This document shows positions 61,060 through 64,000 of a DNA stretch of 64,000 bases, one piece after another. Below the pieces are notes generated by a model that worked only from the letters and a program-made list of their open reading frames with translations, searched no databases and had not been told where the DNA came from. The position numbers were made by a program, and so were the translations under genes. The stretch is from Sulfuricurvum sp. (lineage in GTDB: Bacteria; Campylobacterota; Campylobacteria; Campylobacterales; Sulfurimonadaceae). The stretch lies in NCBI RefSeq assembly GCF_028681615.1, contig NZ_JAQUHV010000001.1, positions 1-64,000 on the forward strand. Reading direction: 5' to 3'. Position 1 is the stretch's first letter, and the number at the start of each line of letters is the position of its first letter.

Positions 61060-61114
61060 CTTTCTTTGGATAGAATTTGTCTCTTAAAGAAAATCTTGAT
61101 TTTTGGATAATGCA

Positions 61115-61528
61115 ATGTTTGGTATGGATTTAGGTGAAATTTTAGTTATCGCGATTATTGCGGTATTATTTTTAGGGCCGGAGAAACTTCCTGAAACGAT
61201 GGTAGTAATTGCCAAATTTTTCAAAAGTGTTAAAAGTACGGTCAATACCGCGCGTGCTACTATTGAAGAAGAGATGAAACTCTCTGAAATAAAAGAAGAA
61301 GTACTCAATTATAAAAATGAACTGACCAGTGCGAGCTCGGAATTGGAACGGATGACCAATGTCACCGAAATCGGTTCTGAGCTGACAGGAATTAAAAGCG
61401 AGCTTGATTTTAATACTATTACTCCATCGGCTCCCTCAGCACCGAAAGAACCCGAAGTGGTTACCTTTGCACCCAAACCAAAAGAGATTAAACCAGCAGA
61501 TGCTAAACCTATCGAAGAGAATGCCTAA
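61115..61528 (+). CDS. tatB: twin-arginine translocase subunit TatB
   Basis: 137 residues from ATG 61115; a TTG four codons upstream is possible, but the shorter form has the standard N-terminus MFGMDLGEILVIAIIAVLFL followed by GPEKLPE. After the single membrane helix comes an amphipathic helix and an acidic/coiled region (about 45-110), ending in a Pro-rich tail. It recognises twin-arginine leaders together with TatC, which overlaps it by one base. No tatA is present here. Substrates in this window include the molybdoenzyme (25.9 kb) and the oxidase-like gene (63.4 kb). Confidence 0.93.
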   Translation: MFGMDLGEILVIAIIAVLFLGPEKLPETMVVIAKFFKSVKSTVNTARATIEEEMKLSEIKEEVLNYKNELTSASSELERMTNVTEIGSELTGIKSELDFNTITPSAPSAPKEPEVVTFAPKPKEIKPADAKPIEENA

Positions 61529-62310
61529 TGTTTGATGATTTACGTCCTCATTTAGTTGAGCTGCGCAAGCGGCTTGCGATCAGCGTCGCCTCCGTTATAA
61601 TCATGTTTTTTATTGCCTTTAACTATTATGAACCGATCTTACACTGGATCAGCCAACCCTTAAATGATGCACTCTCTCTTGTAGCAAAAACCTCCCCAAA
61701 TGCTGCAAAAGGGATGGCCACAACCAATCAAATCGGTGGTACTTTTTTCGTCGCGATGAAAGTCTCTTTTTTTGCCGCGCTGTTGGGTTCATTACCGATC
61801 ATTCTTTCACAAATTTGGCTTTTTGTCGCTCCGGGGCTGTATGCCAATGAAAAGAAAATGATGATCCCTATCGTCGTCGGCGGTACTGTTATGTTCTTAA
61901 TCGGTGGAGCATTTGCCTACTATGTTGTCACTCCGTTTGGATTCCAGTACCTGATCGGGTTCGGAAGCGCTTCCTTTGTTCCTATGATCAACATCGAAGA
62001 TTATGTCGGTTTTTTCACAAAAATTATGTTTGGTTTTGGATTAGCTTTTGAACTTCCGATCTTTTGCTACTTTTTAGCCCTATTAGGGCTTATCGATGAT
62101 CGGATGATGATCGGTTTTTTCCGTTATGCCATCGTCCTTATTTTCATCATAGCAGCCCTTTTAACACCACCGGATGTGTTAACTCAGCTCTTAATGGCTG
62201 TTCCACTCATTTTCCTTTATGGACTTTCTATCATCATTGTCCGATTTGTCAACCCGGCCCCGAAAGAGGAAGCCTACATCGAAGAAGACGAAGAAGAGAC
62301 GATTGACTAA
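61528..62310 (+). CDS. tatC: twin-arginine translocase subunit TatC
   Basis: 260 residues, six membrane spans. The conserved N-terminus FDDLRPHLVELRKRLAIS carries the leader-binding residues, and the periplasmic cap and SPLFVAPGL-like segment (WLFVAPGLYANEKKMM) are visible. It forms the receptor complex with TatB. Its gene starts within the tatB stop codon, and the next gene (queA) starts inside its own last codons. Confidence 0.95.
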   Translation: MFDDLRPHLVELRKRLAISVASVIIMFFIAFNYYEPILHWISQPLNDALSLVAKTSPNAAKGMATTNQIGGTFFVAMKVSFFAALLGSLPIILSQIWLFVAPGLYANEKKMMIPIVVGGTVMFLIGGAFAYYVVTPFGFQYLIGFGSASFVPMINIEDYVGFFTKIMFGFGLAFELPIFCYFLALLGLIDDRMMIGFFRYAIVLIFIIAALLTPPDVLTQLLMAVPLIFLYGLSIIIVRFVNPAPKEEAYIEEDEEETID

Positions 62311-63325
62311 CCCCCTTCTGACTGAAAGCTATGACTACTATCTACCCGATGGTCTCATAGCAACCCATCCGATCCATCCCAGAGAACATGCCCGTTTGCT
62401 TGTCTATAAGCGTGCGGATCGCTCCATAACCCATGCCCGTTTCGATGCATTGCTCCATTTTCTCCCGGAAAGCTGTTCTATCCTCTTTAATGATACTAAA
62501 GTGATTAAAGCCCGGCTTTACGGGCACAAAAGCAGTGGTGGAGCCATCGAGCTTCTTATCAACCGTCCTCTGGATGCGTACACGATCAATGTTTACATCA
62601 AAGGGCGTGTAAAAGAAGGTACGCTGCTGAATTTTGAAAGTAATCTCACAGCACGCGTCGTTGCGTTAAGTGATGACGGATCACGTACGGTGAACTTTTA
62701 TCTGGGCGAGAGCCTTATCCGATTTGAAGAACTTTTGCCGATCCTTGATACAATCGGTCATATTCCCCTCCCTCCTTATCTGGGTCGGGAAGATGACAGT
62801 GAGGATGAGCGTGAATACCAAAGCGTATTTGCCGCGCATGAAGGGGCCGTTGCCGCCCCTACCGCATCACTGCACTTTAGTGACGAGCTATTTGAGTCCG
62901 TTTGTGCTTCCCACCCTCATGCATTCGTAACCCTCCATGTCGGTTCGGGAACGTTTAAACCGGTCGAGGCAACTGTTATTACCGATCATCCTATGCACTC
63001 GGAGTATTTTGAAATTAGAGACTCCGCACAAGCTCTGATACAAGGTTCCGCTCCGCTGCTGTGTGTCGGTACAACCTCTACCCGAACAGTCGAGTATCAT
63101 GTCCGAACCCAGCAAATCCAAGGGGAAGCAAACCTCTTTTTACACCCCGGTAATCCCCCTATACGAGTCAATCATCTGCTGACGAATTTCCATTTGCCGA
63201 AATCGACTTTGCTGATGCTCGTAGCCTCTTTCGTAGGGCTTGAAGAGACACACCGAATCTATCAAGAAGCCATTGATGAAAAATACCGCTTTTTTTCATA
63301 TGGTGATGCGATGCTTATACTCTAA
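62303..63325 (+). CDS. queA: S-adenosylmethionine:tRNA ribosyltransferase-isomerase
   Basis: 340 residues from a TTG start that overlaps the tatC stop by eight bases, preceded by GAAGAGA; longer in-frame starts lie deep inside tatC and are rejected. QueA transfers and rearranges ribose from SAM to preQ1 at tRNA position 34. Family features are YDYYLPDGLIATHPIHPREH, FNDTKVIKARLYGHK, PTASLHFSDELFES, THVGSGTFKPV-like HVGSGTFKPVEATVITDH, and the C-terminal FHLPKSTLLMLVASFVG. Length and motifs are complete. Confidence 0.94.
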   Translation: MTNPLLTESYDYYLPDGLIATHPIHPREHARLLVYKRADRSITHARFDALLHFLPESCSILFNDTKVIKARLYGHKSSGGAIELLINRPLDAYTINVYIKGRVKEGTLLNFESNLTARVVALSDDGSRTVNFYLGESLIRFEELLPILDTIGHIPLPPYLGREDDSEDEREYQSVFAAHEGAVAAPTASLHFSDELFESVCASHPHAFVTLHVGSGTFKPVEATVITDHPMHSEYFEIRDSAQALIQGSAPLLCVGTTSTRTVEYHVRTQQIQGEANLFLHPGNPPIRVNHLLTNFHLPKSTLLMLVASFVGLEETHRIYQEAIDEKYRFFSYGDAMLIL

Positions 63326-63375
63326 ATTATTCCAGATTATGATAAAATAGTGATATTCCTTTGCAAGGCATTATC

Positions 63376-64000
63376 ATGGATAAAATCAACCGCAGACATT
63401 TTTTAGGCGCCGGCCTTATTTTGGGAGCGTCTACCCTTTTGGGAAATGAAACTCCTCAAAAAATCATTACAGAGACAAAAGAGTTTGTCCCTCCTGTGAT
63501 CGCATTTCCTGAGAAAAAACCTCTTAAAGTCATTTCAGACCGTCCACCGCTTCTTGAATCACCGCGTGATATCTTTACTCAAGTCATCACTCCGAACGAT
63601 CAGTTTTTCGTCCGTTGGCATATGCCCGATATTCCGACCTACATCGATCTCAACGAATTTCGTCTTCAGGTTCAAGGAGCGGTTGAAACACCTCTTTCCC
63701 TCAGTGTAGATGATTTGAAATCAAAATTTGAACCGGTTGAGATCACATCGGTTCTCCAATGCGGCGGTAACAGCCGTAAGTATTACGCCAAAACGGGACA
63801 AGCAACCCACGGCGTCCAATGGGGACACGGAGCGATGGGGTGTGCTGTTTGGAAAGGGGCTCGCCTAAAAGACATTCTCAACATGGCCGGAGTTAAAGCA
63901 ACTGCAAAATTTGTAGGTGTTAACGGTTTGGAAAAACCTGCGGTTGATGAAACGCCGCACTTTTTCCGGGAAATGGAAATTGATGAAGCACTCAGCGGCG
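63376..64000 (+). CDS. Tat-exported sulfite oxidase-like molybdopterin protein (partial, runs off the right edge)
   Basis: First 208 residues of a gene cut by the window end. The leader NRRHFLGAGLILGASTLLGN is a twin-arginine signal. The oxidoreductase molybdopterin-binding domain contains ESPRDIFTQVITPNDQFFVR, and the molybdenum-ligating cysteine is Cys129 in LQCGGNSRKYY, where sulfite oxidase relatives often read LQCAGNRR. Relatives are the SorA sulfite dehydrogenases and SoxC proteins; with a cytochrome partner downstream, out of view, it could oxidise sulfite in the periplasm. The GGNSR variant should be compared with true SorA. A weak -10 (TAAAAT, 63343-63348) precedes an AAGGCA ribosome site. 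Confidence 0.85.
   Translation, partial: MDKINRRHFLGAGLILGASTLLGNETPQKIITETKEFVPPVIAFPEKKPLKVISDRPPLLESPRDIFTQVITPNDQFFVRWHMPDIPTYIDLNEFRLQVQGAVETPLSLSVDDLKSKFEPVEITSVLQCGGNSRKYYAKTGQATHGVQWGHGAMGCAVWKGARLKDILNMAGVKATAKFVGVNGLEKPAVDETPHFFREMEIDEALSG

Noticed and set aside
62219-62302. Longer queA start inside tatC
   Set aside because: It would add 28 atypical residues and has no support; the TTG at 62303 matches the family N-terminus.

Overview
The window looks like chromosome from a sulfur-oxidising, autotrophic member of the Campylobacterota (Epsilonproteobacteria), probably close to Sulfuricurvum or Sulfurimonas. Lineage markers include the fused IspDF enzyme followed by an HP1021-type atypical response regulator, the run lysC-hobA-holB-folP with the initiation protein HobA, and menaquinone synthesis through aminofutalosine (mqnE). 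Physiology markers include ATP-citrate lyase (aclBA, reductive TCA cycle), a sulfite-oxidase-like molybdoenzyme at the right edge, a polysulfide/DMSO-reductase-type molybdoenzyme operon, and two sensors with CxxCH haem motifs. The species assignment is inference from gene content only.

Layout. 1-170: a strong minus-strand promoter with rRNA-like features running off the left edge. 0.2-7.0 kb (minus): a type IV pilin-like protein, aclB-aclA, and an mqnE-glutaminase-glycosyltransferase operon. 7.1-9.2 kb (plus): a MarR regulator, pirin and extradiol dioxygenase cassette with two copies of one palindromic operator. 9.2-16.5 kb: two diguanylate cyclases flanking glnD and glmS. 16.6-19.3 kb: mrp and thiC. 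19.4-23.2 kb (plus): ispDF, the HP1021 homologue, a divergent ATP-sulfurylase-like protein and pgpA. 23.2-30.9 kb (minus): the molybdoenzyme operon (Fe-S subunit, NrfD-type anchor, catalytic subunit, TorD chaperone, polyferredoxin and two unassigned proteins). 31.1-38.8 kb: hisD, a thioredoxin-like protein, aroK, a cupin, a haem-binding chemoreceptor, an M23 peptidase, fba and a peb4-type isomerase. 38.9-42.7 kb: two tandem soluble hybrid histidine kinases. 42.8-47.6 kb: nth, a small lipoprotein, cmoA, pyk, a class III cyclase-like protein and a coiled-coil protein. 47.6-48.8 kb: an AT-rich stretch, an XRE regulator with a small partner, then an HU gene behind a long leader hairpin. 48.9-52.9 kb: a helicase-like P-loop protein, msrB, a cyclophilin and a PiT phosphate transporter behind a four-repeat Pho-box-like element. 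53.1-59.9 kb (minus): motAB, a cation/proton antiporter, and a rppH-lysC-hobA-holB-folP run. 60.0-64.0 kb (plus): hemW, tatB, tatC, queA and the start of a Tat-dependent sulfite oxidase-like gene.

How it fits together. The reductive TCA enzyme, aldolase and pyruvate kinase supply central carbon. The periplasmic molybdoenzymes carry twin-arginine leaders and tatBC lies in the window. Haem sensors, tandem hybrid kinases and motAB suggest redox- or oxygen-guided behaviour. No tRNA, insertion sequence, prophage or CRISPR array was seen. The most promising leads are the seven-gene molybdoenzyme operon with two unassigned accessory proteins, the ATP-sulfurylase-like protein lacking family active-site residues, the MarR/pirin/dioxygenase cassette, the class III cyclase-like protein and the Pho-box-like array.
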